Positions 11,009 to 20,911 of a DNA stretch of 64,000 bases are shown here, in pieces; the stretch's first letter is position 1, and each line of letters begins with the position of its first letter. The notes beneath the pieces were generated by a model that was not told the origin of the DNA, ran no database searches, and saw nothing but the letters and a program-made list of their open reading frames with translations. The stretch comes from Drosophila miranda (taxonomy: Eukaryota > Arthropoda > Insecta > Diptera > Drosophilidae). The position numbers and the translations under genes are program-made. Where the stretch lies: assembly GCF_003369915.1 (NCBI RefSeq), contig NW_022881598.1:62001-126000 (forward strand). The letters run 5' to 3'.

Positions 11009-12153
11009 ATACCCGATACTCAAAATGAGTATTGGGGTATATTAGATTTGTGGTAAAGGTGGATGTGTGTAACGTCCAGAAGGAATCGTTTCCGACCCCA
11101 TAAAGTATTTATATTCTTGATCAGCATCAACAGCCGAGTCGATTGAGCCCTGTCTGTCTGTCCGTCTGTCCGTCTGTCCGTCCGTCCGTCTGTCCGTCTG
11201 TCCGTCTGTCCGTCCGTCCGTCTGTCCGTCCCCTTCAGCGCCTAGTGCTCAAAGCCTATAAGAGCTAGAGCAACGATGTTTTGGATCCAGACTTCTGTGA
11301 TATGTCACTGCTACAAAAATATTTCAAAACTTCGCCCCGCCCACTTCCGCCCCCACAAAGGACGAAAATCTGTGGCATCCACAATTTTAAAGATACGATA
11401 AAACCAAAAACGCAGAATCGTAGAGGATGACTATATGTTCTAGAGTGTAAAATCTCAACCAGATCGTATAATTATTATAGCCAGAATCAAGAAAACAATT
11501 TCATTCTTTCTCGCTCTGTCTTTCTCTAACACACAGGTTTCATGGTCGGCTTTGCCAATTGCAAAATATGAGTTCAAGGATCTCAGAACCTATAGGAGCC
11601 AGAGCAACCAAATTTGGTATCCACACTCCTGTGATATCGGACCTTGACCGTTTCGTGTCCAAATTTCGCCACACCCCCTTCCGCCCCGCAAAGGACGAAA
11701 ATCTGGGGCATCCACAAATCTCAGAGACTATTAAGGCTAGAGTAACCAAATTTGGTATCCGCACTTCTGTTAGATCTCACTATAAAACGTATATCTCAGA
11801 ATTTCGCCCCACCCCCTTTCGCCCCCACAAAGGACGAAAATCTGTTGCATCCACAATATTGCAGATTCGAGAAAACTAAAAACGCAGAATCATAGATAAT
11901 GACCATTTCTATCAGACTGCTGAATCTGGATCAGATCGGATTATTTTTATACCCAAGAGGAACAAATCAATTTGCACTGGCTACGCAGCGCCCGACGTCA
12001 CGCTGAGACTGATTTTCTGTCTCTCTCGCACGCACTCTTTGTCGTGTCGTTTAATATTAGCGGCGTCTGCCGGAGGAGAGCCATACTGACTATGTATCGG
12101 GTTCAACTGTAGAGTTGCGGTGTCCACAGCAACTCACAACGTTCCCCCTCGTT
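11009..12153 (-). mobile_element. INE-1/DINE-1-like element, about 1.1 kb, nested in BEL-A
   Basis: It runs from ATACCCGATACTCAAAATG to CCCCCTCGTT, the reverse orientation of the copy at 33956. The empty site GTAGGTTTTT/AATATATGG is intact at 31541-31550 and at 173-182, giving exact ends. It contains a long TCTG/TCCG microsatellite (11150-11231), tandem CTCAGAGAC-type modules with CCAAATTTGGTATCC (11570-11870), and CTGTCTCTCTCGC near 12020. No transposase is encoded. Size and structure fit the abundant ISY/DINE-1 class of obscura-group flies. Confidence 0.85.
11150..11231 (+). repeat. TCTG/TCCG microsatellite inside INE-1
   Basis: Imperfect tetranucleotide array (TCTGTCCG)n, a conserved internal feature of INE-1 elements; shorter reverse-strand versions are at 15467-15508 and 34888-34935. 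Confidence 0.9.
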
Positions 12154-14200
12154 AATATATGGAAAAGTTCGCGCTGCAGTTCCTGATTCTCCGATCGCAG
12201 TTTTTCCATTTGCTCCTGGCACTCGAGCAGCTGCTTCCTGCATTGCTGCTCTAAGTTTTGGTACTCCAGCGTTGTGGGTCGAAAATCGTCAATAGAGATG
12301 CACGAGGAATTTTCAAAAGCGGCTAAAGCTGCACGCTTATTCTCCGAGCTATCAATGCTTTCTGATACTATCCAACCAAGTTTAGTCTCCTGCAATGTTG
12401 GCAATTGGGCTGATAGTCGAATCTGTCCGACGCACTTTAAATCGAAGAACAAACCAGAACCTATCAACAGATCGATACGTTGGGGCTTGGAGAAATTAGG
12501 ATCAGCTAGTTTTAGATTATTCGGCATTGGCCAATCCTTTGCGTCTACGCCGAAGTTAGGCTACATTTCCGTAATTGAGTTGGTGACAATTGCAGCGAAG
12601 GAAGCTCGATAGCTTGCGTCCTGGGATTGTACAACTATATGTACAGACTTGCTCGAAGGTAGAATGGAATCTCCGATTCCAGAGATGTGAACATAAGACG
12701 AGCGATGATCCAACTGCAACCGATCAGCAAGTCTAGATGTTACAAAATTTACCTGTGATGCAGAATCCAAAATGGCACGACATGGGATAAGTGCTCCATA
12801 ACGATCTGTTACATGGACGAGGGCAGTAGGTAGCAACACGTTCTGGCTAGGCTGAGATTTCTGGATCGAGGGGGGAGGGCTAGAACACCCGCTTGCTAGA
12901 AGCACAGTCGCGGCCTCTTGCTGGATCGATTCCTCGGCTGGTGAAGAGGAAGATGAAGCACCAGTTCCCGATGGAATGTGGAGTAGCGTGTGATGTTTGG
13001 CCTGGCAATGCCTGCACAGTCCTGACCTGCACCTCTTCAATTCATGGCCTTTGTTGAGGCAGTTCAAACACAAGCGGCTCTTCTTTGCTTCTTTGTATCG
13101 TTCAAACGCAGAGAGATTCAGGAATGCCTGACATCTAGATATGTAATGCTCGGAGGAATTGCAATGGTTACATATGGGGTTAGGATGGTCGTTACTGGAG
13201 GTGATAAGGGTGACAGGTTTGTCTTCTCCCACCTGTTGACTAGGACTTGTTGCCATGGCTGATCCCAAATTCTCCAGCATCCGACATCTCGCTTCCAAAA
13301 ATGAGGCCATGCTTGACCACCGAGGCAATCCTGACGTCGGCAAGTTCTCTTCCCATTTCTCCATTGTTTTGTGGTCCAGTTTCGTGCCTATGATGAAGAT
13401 CAGCAACCCATCCGAAATCTTCTGCGGGGTCGCCAAGGTCTGAAGTGCACGCAAGTGCGAATTGATTTTGTCGCTGAGCGCGCGCAAGCCGATAGCTGAG
13501 CCCTTCTCCACCCCTTGCAGCCCGAAAATAGCCTTGACGTGTGCCTGAAAATGTAACAGTTTATTATCGAATCGCAACATTAGCAAATTCAACGCCTTGT
13601 CGTAATTCTCCTCAGAAAGTTCCAAGGAACGAATCGTATCCAGCGCAGCACCATCTAGACATCCATGAAGATATTGGAATTTTTCGATGATTGGTATACG
13701 ATGGTCTTTGTGCACCATTGTCGAGAACATCGAGTGGAATTCTGGCCAATCCATGTAGTTCCCCCCGAATCGCGGAAGCTGCAACTCGGGCATTCGAGAA
13801 CGGCCTATACTATTATAGGCGAACAACGACGAATTCCCCTCGAGGGTATGCCGAGCCGTTGAATTGGCAACATTTACCGTGCGAGCAGCCATCAACTCCC
13901 GCGACAGCCTGGACCTAACCTTGACATAAACATTCGAAAAGTCCAGCCGGGCATCATGGGCTAACTGCAGGAAATCCAGCCTTTCAAGGCTCGTTTGAGC
14001 GGCATCGAAATCCGCATTCATTCGCTCGATCTGCTCTAAGCGAGCTTGAAGTTCTGCCTCATCTAACTCGGCAAGCTCTTCCTTGGTGAGAAAGCGATCC
14101 ATGGCCTTTAGTTGGCGATGGACTCGGCCTTGTGCTTGTAGAAATCTACATCACTCGGCATTGCTGCGTTCGCGACATTGGTAGGCTCAGGTGCTGCCAT
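12090..14200 (-). pseudogene. gag-protease pseudogene of BEL-A copy 2
   Basis: The start ATG is at 14198-14200 (MAAPEPTNVA). A 4-bp loss relative to 33505 (GGCGATGG versus GGCGCGCGATGG) shifts the frame, after which a 513-codon open frame runs from 14102 to 12561. It covers a BEL gag (about residues 1-260), zinc knuckles ICNHC, LCLNC and LCRHC (about 290-370) and an aspartyl protease with ILDSAS (about 455). It ends at a TAG after SITEM, where the copy at 31948 has a CAG instead. A second frame continues to 12090 with the post-protease region SGLFFDLKCVGQIRLS. Gag-protease without polymerase would need enzymes supplied by a complete relative. Confidence 0.8.
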
Positions 14201-14536
14201 GTTGAGGTTTTTGCACGACCGAAAAAGACACCCTGTATACGTATAAACGTGAGAACCGAAAGCAAAGGGATTACAGCTAATGCCTTTAGCTGTGCGGCTG
14301 TGCGAGCTGTCCGATTCCGCTTTGTACTCCGCTTGTGTGTATTAGTGAGTTCGCTGCACTTCCTACCGCACTGCACTGACCGAATTGTCGCGACAGAGAA
14401 ATTAATAGCCAGCAATGCGTGTACGTAGGGGTATGTAAGTGTGTTTTAGCACCGAATTGTGCTTAACCGCCGAAAATTTGCTAGGGCTAACAAATGTCGA
14501 TCGCGAATGATTATTAATTTACACTGCAACTCAAAG

Positions 14537-14554
14537 ATCACGTCGGGGTCACCA
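14537..14554 (-). other. Primer-binding site of BEL-A, complementary to tRNA-Trp 3' end
   Basis: The plus strand reads ATCACGTCGGGGTCACCA, identical to the 3' end of metazoan tRNA-Trp plus CCA. It sits 7 nt inside the 5' LTR (14562-14933), the correct position for minus-strand priming. Confidence 0.85.
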
Positions 14555-14561
14555 AATTTTA

Positions 14562-14933
14562 TGTGGAGATAATGTTTTTTATCCCCAATCGGCCGACTAA
14601 TTATATCGAATTAAATAAAATTCGGCGCAGAAATAAAATTACGATATGTTCTTTAATGCGTGACATCCAAATTGCAAGTGTGGCTTGCCTGCCCTTTACA
14701 TTGCCGCTCCGATCGCTAAGCGCAGTTTCGCTCGGCCGACGTCGGTAGGCAGACGCAAAGCGGAGATAGCGAAGAGCGAGCTGGCAGAGAGCGTTTAGCA
14801 GGGCAAGCAAGCGCAAAGCTTTAACAAACAAATGAGTGACATAGACATAAGTAACAAACAAAATAAGCGGCTGAGGGCCAAGAATTAGGTGCAATTTGGC
14901 AAGCAGCTAATCGGCTGGGTTCTGCTCCGAACA
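14562..14933 (-). repeat. BEL-A 5' LTR
   Basis: A 372-bp partner of 10354-10725 with a handful of differences; ends with CCGAACA at 14933 next to the GATGG target duplication. Confidence 0.95.
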
Positions 14934-16150
14934 GATGGTTTTCCAATAATTTTATTTATCATAACTTAGCTTAACATAAATAAATAAACAAGTGGAAAAT
15001 ATCTTATCTATTATATAAACGAGGGGGAACGTTGTGAGTTGCTGCGGACACCGCAACTCTACAGTTATACCCGATACTTAGTCAGTATGGCTCTCCTCCG
15101 GCAGACGCTGCTAATATTAAACGACACGACAAAGAGTGCGTGCGAGAGAGACAGAAAATCAGTCTGAGCGTGACGTCGGGCGCTGCGTAGCCACTGCAAA
15201 TTGATTTGTTCCTTTTGGCTATAAAAATGATCTGATCTGATCCAGATTCAGCAATCTGATATATATGATCATTATCTATGATTCTGCGTTTTTAGTTTTC
15301 TCGTATCCTCAATATTGTGGATGCCACAGATTTTCGCCCTTTGTGGGGGCGGAAGTGGGCGGGGCAAAGTTTTGAAATATTCTTGTAGCAGTGACATATC
15401 ACAGAAGTCTGGATCCAAAACATCGTTGCTCTCGCTCTTATAGTCTTTGAGCACTAGGCGCTGAAGGGGACGGACAGACGGACGGACGGACAGACGGACA
15501 GACAGACATGGCTCAATCGACTCGGCAATTGATGCTGATCAAGAATATATATACTTTATGGGGTCGGAAACGATTCCTTTTGGACGTTACACACATCCAC
15601 TTTTACCACAAATCTAATATACCCCAATACTCATTTTGAGTATCGGGTATAATAAATGAATAGACGCGTATGTATATCCTTAAACCTAACAACGATATCT
15701 ATCTAGATTGGTTTCCCGTGGTTTCGAAGGATCGAAGGATGACGATGGCTTGTTTGGTTCGGATCTTGCAAGGGGTGCGCTTCTGTCCTGCTGGGATAGG
15801 ACTCGGTCTGTCTCGACTACGCCTCGGTAATGCTTGGTAATGCTGGATGGAGTCCTACATCTGGTAGGGGGAAATCGAATACGACTCGGTTTGTTGCAAA
15901 TCGTAGGGTACATACTCGTAAGTTCTCTGTGAAGGAAGAGATCATTTAAAATAATCATTATGATTCGGCGGCTTATGAATTGGGGGGGGGGGGGGTTATT
16001 TCCGTGAACAAAAAATTCGGCTGCGGCGCTGGTAGCCGAAGACCCTGTGATCTAATCTAGACAGTTCGTTTGCAACATGTTCGGTGTATGAACTGGCACA
16101 TCTACGAATATATACTGTATGGGGTTACTGGTTTAATTGAGATGAGATCG
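14934..16150 (-). pseudogene. Inverted, diverged copy of gene X (X'), with INE-1 inside
   Basis: Read on the minus strand, 16150-16080 matches the start of gene X (GTATGAACTGGCACA, TATACTGTATGG), 15960-15690 matches exon 2 (PTRCRTPS...SEPNKPSSSFD) and 15018-14934 matches its 3' UTR (TTTTCCACTT, TAAGCTAAGT, AATAAA). Indels and substitutions break the exon 2 frame. An INE-1 element separates 15018 from 15654. A G14 run at 15981-15994 is only G7 in the sister copy (38072). Together with 8985-9690 and the foldback element it makes a large imperfect inverted duplication. Confidence 0.6.
15019..15653 (+). mobile_element. INE-1/DINE-1-like element, 635-bp internally deleted copy
   Basis: It begins ACGAGGGGGAACG and ends GAGTATCGGGTAT. 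The unoccupied site ATTATATAAATGAATAG is present at 37738-37749 of the duplicate block, so the ends are known to within a few bases. It lacks the repeated module region found in the 1.1-kb copies. Confidence 0.88.
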
Positions 16151-16200
16151 ATTGTTGCGCGGGAATACATCGCGTTGCAATTGGTGCATTCCGCGTCCGC

Positions 16201-16239
16201 GGTCACACTGATTGGTATTTTTAGTATTTTCCAGTAGTT
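16201..16239 (+). promoter_or_regulatory. Motif 1 / motif 6-type core promoter, X block copy 1
   Basis: GGTCACACTG at 16201-16210 is the Drosophila core-promoter motif 1 (M1BP site). It is followed by ATTGGTATTTTTAG and TTTAGTATTTTC, near matches to motif 6. This pair is typical of broadly expressed Drosophila promoters. The identical arrangement is at 38284-38322. Activity is inferred. Confidence 0.5.
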
Positions 16240-16251
16240 TGAAGACGCTTT

Positions 16252-16359
16252 ATGGACTCACCCTCTTCTCCAATGCACCAATGTAGAAATCGTGTAGAAA
16301 TGCCATTTACAGCCATGTCGCAGGACACATCGAATACTAAGGGCTCGCGCACACTATAG
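16252..16359 (+). other. Possible truncated first exon (35 codons) after the motif 1 promoter
   Basis: The first ATG after the promoter motifs opens a frame MDSPSSPMHQCRNRVEMPF that runs to TAG at 16357. The sister copy at 38335 has one base less after GAAATGC and is frameshifted. I do not recognise the peptide; it may be the start of a host gene whose remainder was lost, or chance. Confidence 0.2.
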
Positions 16360-17037
16360 CTGAAAGCGGAGCTGAAATCGGAGCTGATAGCTGATTTATA
16401 AGCTCTGAAAAAACAAACACACTGCACCGGTTCAAGTGCGCACATTGCAGACTGAGCTGAGCTGAAGGCTGAAAAAACTCGCTGAAATCAGCTCAGCTTA
16501 GTTTGATCGATCAAGCATGTTTGTTTTTTCAACAAGCTGATTGCTGATTTTGTTCAAGTGTATTGGTTCATAAGTGATCGAAAATGGGCTGCAAAACATT
16601 GTTAAGCGAAATTACGGTTAACCCAGCGCTGGGGAATAAGCGGAATTATTAAAAATATTTGAATAATAGTTTTATTTCTATAATTTCTGGAAGGCGATAA
16701 ATTAAGCAAAAAAGTTTTATTATTTACCATTTTCATATGTCAATAAAAAATATAATATACTATGTCCTCAAGTACAGTAAACGCTCGAAAGACATCACAA
16801 TGTTTATTTTTATACAAAATAAATATTAATTGAAAAATGTAATAATAATTCGTAAAATAAAAGTAATACGAATACAAACTCAACGGAAATGTGGTTAAAA
16901 TACACGGAATTTAAAAAAAAAACGAAGAAAACTTCCGTCTGGCTACTGTACGTGCTGTGAAGTAATAATTGACTTCAAAATCTAAACGTCGGAAAAAGGC
17001 ATGTAAAAAAGGAATAACGGAGGTTTTTTTACACTGG
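16360..17037. other. AT-rich non-coding stretch
   Basis: 16360-16740 is shared with 38440-38835 and contains short interspersed AGCTGA/CAGCTC inverted repeats (about 16360-16500). 16741-17037 is AT-rich with no frame, RNA gene or element I recognise; BEL-B inserted at the equivalent of about 16748 in the sister block. Confidence 0.5.
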
Positions 17038-17405
17038 TGCTTCTATGGGGCTTATATGAAAACAGGGCGAACATTTGGTAGAGAAGTTAGTGGAAATTGT
17101 TTAAACTTATTTTACAATCAATTCCAATAAAAGGAATATTTAAAATTGTGTGGTGTTGTAGAAAATTGATTTATCAATCGGATAAAATTACGTTTTCAGA
17201 GCTGAGGGCCGTAGCTAGTAATATTAAACCAAATATTAAAATACGAGGAAATGTACAATAGAATCGTCAGTAGACTTACGGTATTTTTTGGTATATTTCT
17301 GAGGGCTGCCATAGATTTTATCCATAAGACCGCGATAGATCAGGTCACACTGAAACACACTCAAACGAAGCGAAGCGTTGGTAAAAAAGTGACAATAATG
17401 TCTGC
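17038..17405 (+). promoter_or_regulatory. Promoter-like module upstream of the I-type LINE, copy A
   Basis: This 370-bp segment precedes all three LINE copies (17038, 46564, 60972). It holds TTTGGTATATTT at 17287-17298, an exact fit to motif 6, and GGTCACACTG at 17343-17352, motif 1, about 45 bp apart, pointing into the LINE and thr. In the other two copies it abuts the end of a BEL-A LTR. It may be a captured host promoter or an unusual 5' part of this LINE lineage. Confidence 0.5.
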
Positions 17406-17624
17406 CAATAACACTTCCTTTTCATCAGCGAGCGAGACCGGTCGTGTTTTTTCTTAACAGTCTGAAAGGTGACTTTTTCCAAGCAACAAAGGCTTAATTA
17501 AAAGTGATTGTAAATATTGGATCATTGTTTATTTCATACAAATCTTCATCAATATATAAATTATTCCTCTTTTCATTTCCCAAAGGAGAGGTAAGTCTTT
17601 GGCAATCTGGTTAAACCAGCAAGT

Positions 17625-19185
17625 ATGGCGGACGCCGGTCACTCGGTGTCTGCCAAATTGAAACCCCCTGATCAGGTGGCAAAAAGCGGCAAAATTCAAA
17701 CCCAAAAAACAATAGCAAAAAACTTCAGTGCTTTGTGTTCAGGTGTGAAAGAGGACATATTCGGCAGCTTGACTAACGAAAAGTACCCAGCAAAAAAGAT
17801 GCGCAAGGAACAAAAAAGCGACAACACCAATACAGACATAAATAACAAAATGCTGATAGACGATGACAGTAACAAAATGGTGGAGGCTTCTGACGGTGTG
17901 ACCGTTCACAATTCTCACACAAATGCCATAAATGGTTTTACTGGAAATACTGAAATGACTAAAACACTGAATAAAAATACTAATCCGATTATAAACCCAT
18001 CAAATGTAGGTATCGAAAGAGAAACAGTGTTGTATAGTGAGTGCCACATCGGTGATGCGGCTGTACTAGTATCGACTAAGAACAGTACCATCTTCGAAAA
18101 CAAAAACACCAAAAATGGCTTATTCTTTTTTGAAAAAATAAGACACCTTAAAATCAAAGGAATTAAAGAAATCGTAGCTCTTGCGCCTACACTATACAAG
18201 ATTTATTTTAAGGTTTTCAGCGAAGCAAATGATTTAGTTTTAAATGAGGAGTTAAAAAAAAATGAATTTAGTGGTATTTATACCAAAAGACTATGTGGAA
18301 TCCTATGGAGTAATTAAAGGGGTGCCCCTCGGTTTTTACTTCTAACATAAAAATTAAGTCAATTGAAAGATTAGCAAGAAGGCAGAAAATTACAACCGAT
18401 GACAACAACGAAACATTCAAGCTCATACCATTAGAAACAGTCAATTGGTTTTGAGGGTTCAGACATCCCAGAAAAGGTATCTCTTTTTGGGATATGTGGG
18501 ATGAAAGTAAGCATATATGTTCCCAGAGTAAGGCAATGTTATAATTGTGGCAGACTTGGTCACACTTCGACCAAATGCAAATCAGCTAGGAGGTGCTATA
18601 AATGCGGAGTCGAGGAGTGCAATGGTCTCAAGTGTATCCTTTGCAATGGGAAAAATCACTCAGCTAGGGACAGACTGATGTGCCCAATATGGGAAAAGGA
18701 GATGGACATTAACAAAATAATGACAATCAAAAAAATCGCGCGTAAGGAAGTGTTGTAGCACTTACTCAATCCATCAAAATTTTTCGCTGTTAGATAATTA
18801 TGAAAAAAACTATCCAAAACTAGATATAAATGAGGAAAATGTTCAAAACAAAAACGTTAAAGCAAATGAAGTTTTAAAAAAACACAGTTATGCGAGCAGG
18901 TTAGTGCAGAGACCTTTGGTTCCTGCACAAAAACCCCACTATCACTTAGAATCATATACCAGCGATTCTAGTAATCACGTACCATTTTTTGAAAACAAAG
19001 AACTAAAAGAAAACAAATTTACCATTCAACAGATGGTTGACATGTTGTCTCGTTTAGTCGACTCAAATGATGTGTCACATCCATCAAAAAAAGTGACCAG
19101 TACAAATGATTACAATATGGAACATAATGCAGACAGAAAAATGAACAAACAGAGAGAAACGAACCTTTTTAAAACATCTAAATAA
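17625..19185 (+). pseudogene. ORF1 (gag-like) of I-type LINE, copy A
   Basis: Start ATG 17625 (MADAGHSVSAKLKPPDQ); the C-terminus reads NLFKTSK with TAA at 19183, two nt before ORF2. The N-terminal half is basic and polar. Zinc knuckles follow at 18537-18690: CYNCGRLGHTSTKC, then CYKCGVEECNGLKC, then CILCNGKNHSARD. Three such knuckles are typical of I factors and bind element RNA. Relative to copy C this one has a deletion of about 27 bp near 18333, frameshifts near 18263 and 18445 and an extra base at about 18755. It is broken into three frames. Confidence 0.8.
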
Positions 19186-20911
19186 ATATGAAATTTTTAC
19201 AACATAACATTCAATCTATTAAAGCCAATAAAAACGACCTAGTATTCTACTTAAACAATGAAAACTTCGACTTTGCCTTTCTGGCTGAAGTTTTCTCTCA
19301 CGATCTCCGTTTTAGGAAACTAGCCAACTTCAATATGTTAGAAAAACATAGAGAGGACGGTTATGGAGGAGTGGCGATTGCCTACAAAAAAGAATTAAGA
19401 GTTAAAAGACTGATATATGAGACAGAGCAAGATATAATTATAGCAAGAACCATCAACAACAAAGATAAATTTCTTATCACCTCAGTATATTTTGAACCTT
19501 TGTTGTCTCTTGCATCCTTCAAGCAAGCGATTAACAATCTCCTTGAATATTTATATGCATTCGGAAAAGTCATAATTGCAGGAGATTTTAACGCAAGACA
19601 TACCTTTTCTGGAGACAGAACCAACAGTGGAAAGGGAACTTTTCTCATGCAAGCTATGTCAAATGCTGGCTACAGTCTAGCAAATGACCACAGTCTCACA
19701 TTCAGAAGACACATCGACTCAACATCAGGGTCTGTACTCGATTTAACTTTCACAAAGGGTATTCATATAGAGAATTGGAAATGCGAAAAGTTTTACCTAG
19801 GAGGCAGCCACCATCACCCAATAACCTTTGAAACAGCAGGATATCAACACAAACTCAAAACTTTCCTTGCCAAAAACAGGCTACTGAAAAAGCTAAGCCA
19901 GTTTGAGGCCGACAAAGATATGGATAATTTAGCGAAGAACATCCAACAGGAAATAAAAGCAGCTACTTATGAAATCAAAAACAAATGTCCAAAATTATGG
20001 TGGGACGAGAATTTAGCCAAACTATTCAGGGAGTTTGCAGAGTCGCAGAAGAAGGCAGCTTCAGAACCCTCCTTTCAAAATTATTGTTCTGCTGTTAACC
20101 TCAAGGTTAAATGGAAAAAATCTGTTAAAATTGCCAAAAGAACTATCTATGCCAGGAAGTTAACAGAGTTAAATGTAAAATCGAACTCAAGAGAAGCCTG
20201 GAGATTCCTCAGAAATCTAAGAAACTGTCAAGAGGACACCCCAGAAATTTTCGACCCTGACAAAGCTGGGCCATACCTGGAATTCCTTAACGAACAAATA
20301 ACCTCAGAAGCAAAGGATGTAGACGAAGAAATGTACTCAACCAAGAACAATGAAAATCCTTTCTTTTCCTTGGAAGAGTTAGAGGCTGTGTTAGTCAGAA
20401 ACAGAAAAACGGCAGGAGGAATAGATCACATCACATACGAGATGCTGAGTGCTCTTAACACTAGTATAAAGACAGAACTTGTACATTTTTACAACCGTCG
20501 AGTGGCTACAATGTGCGATTTCCCAGTCGAATGGAGATCTATCAGAATTGTACCAATACCGAAAAAAACATGGATCTGACTGACTTAAAACATTTTCGAC
20601 CCATATCCCTCATTTCGGTTCTAGCCAAGACAGTAAATGGCATGGTGAAAGCCAGGCTGGAAAAGCATATACAAGAAAACAAGATTATACCCTACAGATC
20701 TTATGCATACCAAAAAAACAAGTCTTCAGCGATGTGCATTAATGATGTCATCAATGTGGTAGCGGCAAAAAAAAAGAACAAGGAACACGTTACTCTTGTG
20801 GTTGTTGACCTCAACAATGCCTACAATTGTGTCAACCTGAAATTCTTAAAAAGACTAATGGAAAATTAGTGTTTTCCTAAAACATACATTGACTGGATCA
20901 TCAGTTTTATG

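Larger units (their letters stand above)
10354..14933 (-). mobile_element. BEL-A LTR retrotransposon with both LTRs, internally deleted
   Basis: Two 372-bp LTRs (10354-10725 and 14562-14933) in minus orientation flank gag-protease and a short integrase tail; RT, RNase H and most of integrase are missing. A primer-binding site matching tRNA-Trp (14537-14554) and a polypurine tract (10726-10740) are both present, so cis sequences for replication are kept. An INE-1 element is inserted at 11009-12153. It lies in the junction between the foldback element and inverted gene X, where the duplicate block is uninterrupted. BEL-A copies at 1 and 31289 have the same internal deletion, so this is one non-autonomous lineage. 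Confidence 0.9.
10349..14938. repeat. 5-bp target-site duplication around the complete BEL-A insertion
   Basis: GATTG at 10349-10353 and GATGG at 14934-14938 flank the two LTRs. The unoccupied site in the duplicate block has a single GATGG at 37660-37664, so the left copy carries one substitution. Confidence 0.8.

Noticed and set aside
11150..11231. Possible CRISPR-like short repeats
   Set aside because: A TCTG/TCCG microsatellite with no spacers, internal to INE-1 and repeated in other copies; eukaryotic context.
14537..14554. tRNA-Trp gene-like sequence
   Set aside because: Only the last 18 nt plus CCA are present and they lie just inside an LTR; it is a primer-binding site, not a tRNA gene.
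15981..15994. G14 run as a functional G-quadruplex
   Set aside because: The sister copy has only G7 and the tract is in a decayed pseudogene; length variation of a homopolymer or read error is simpler.
17251..17457. 68-codon frame in the LINE upstream module as a gene
   Set aside because: It spans promoter motifs and the LINE leader, shows no protein-like features, and its frame is altered in copy B.
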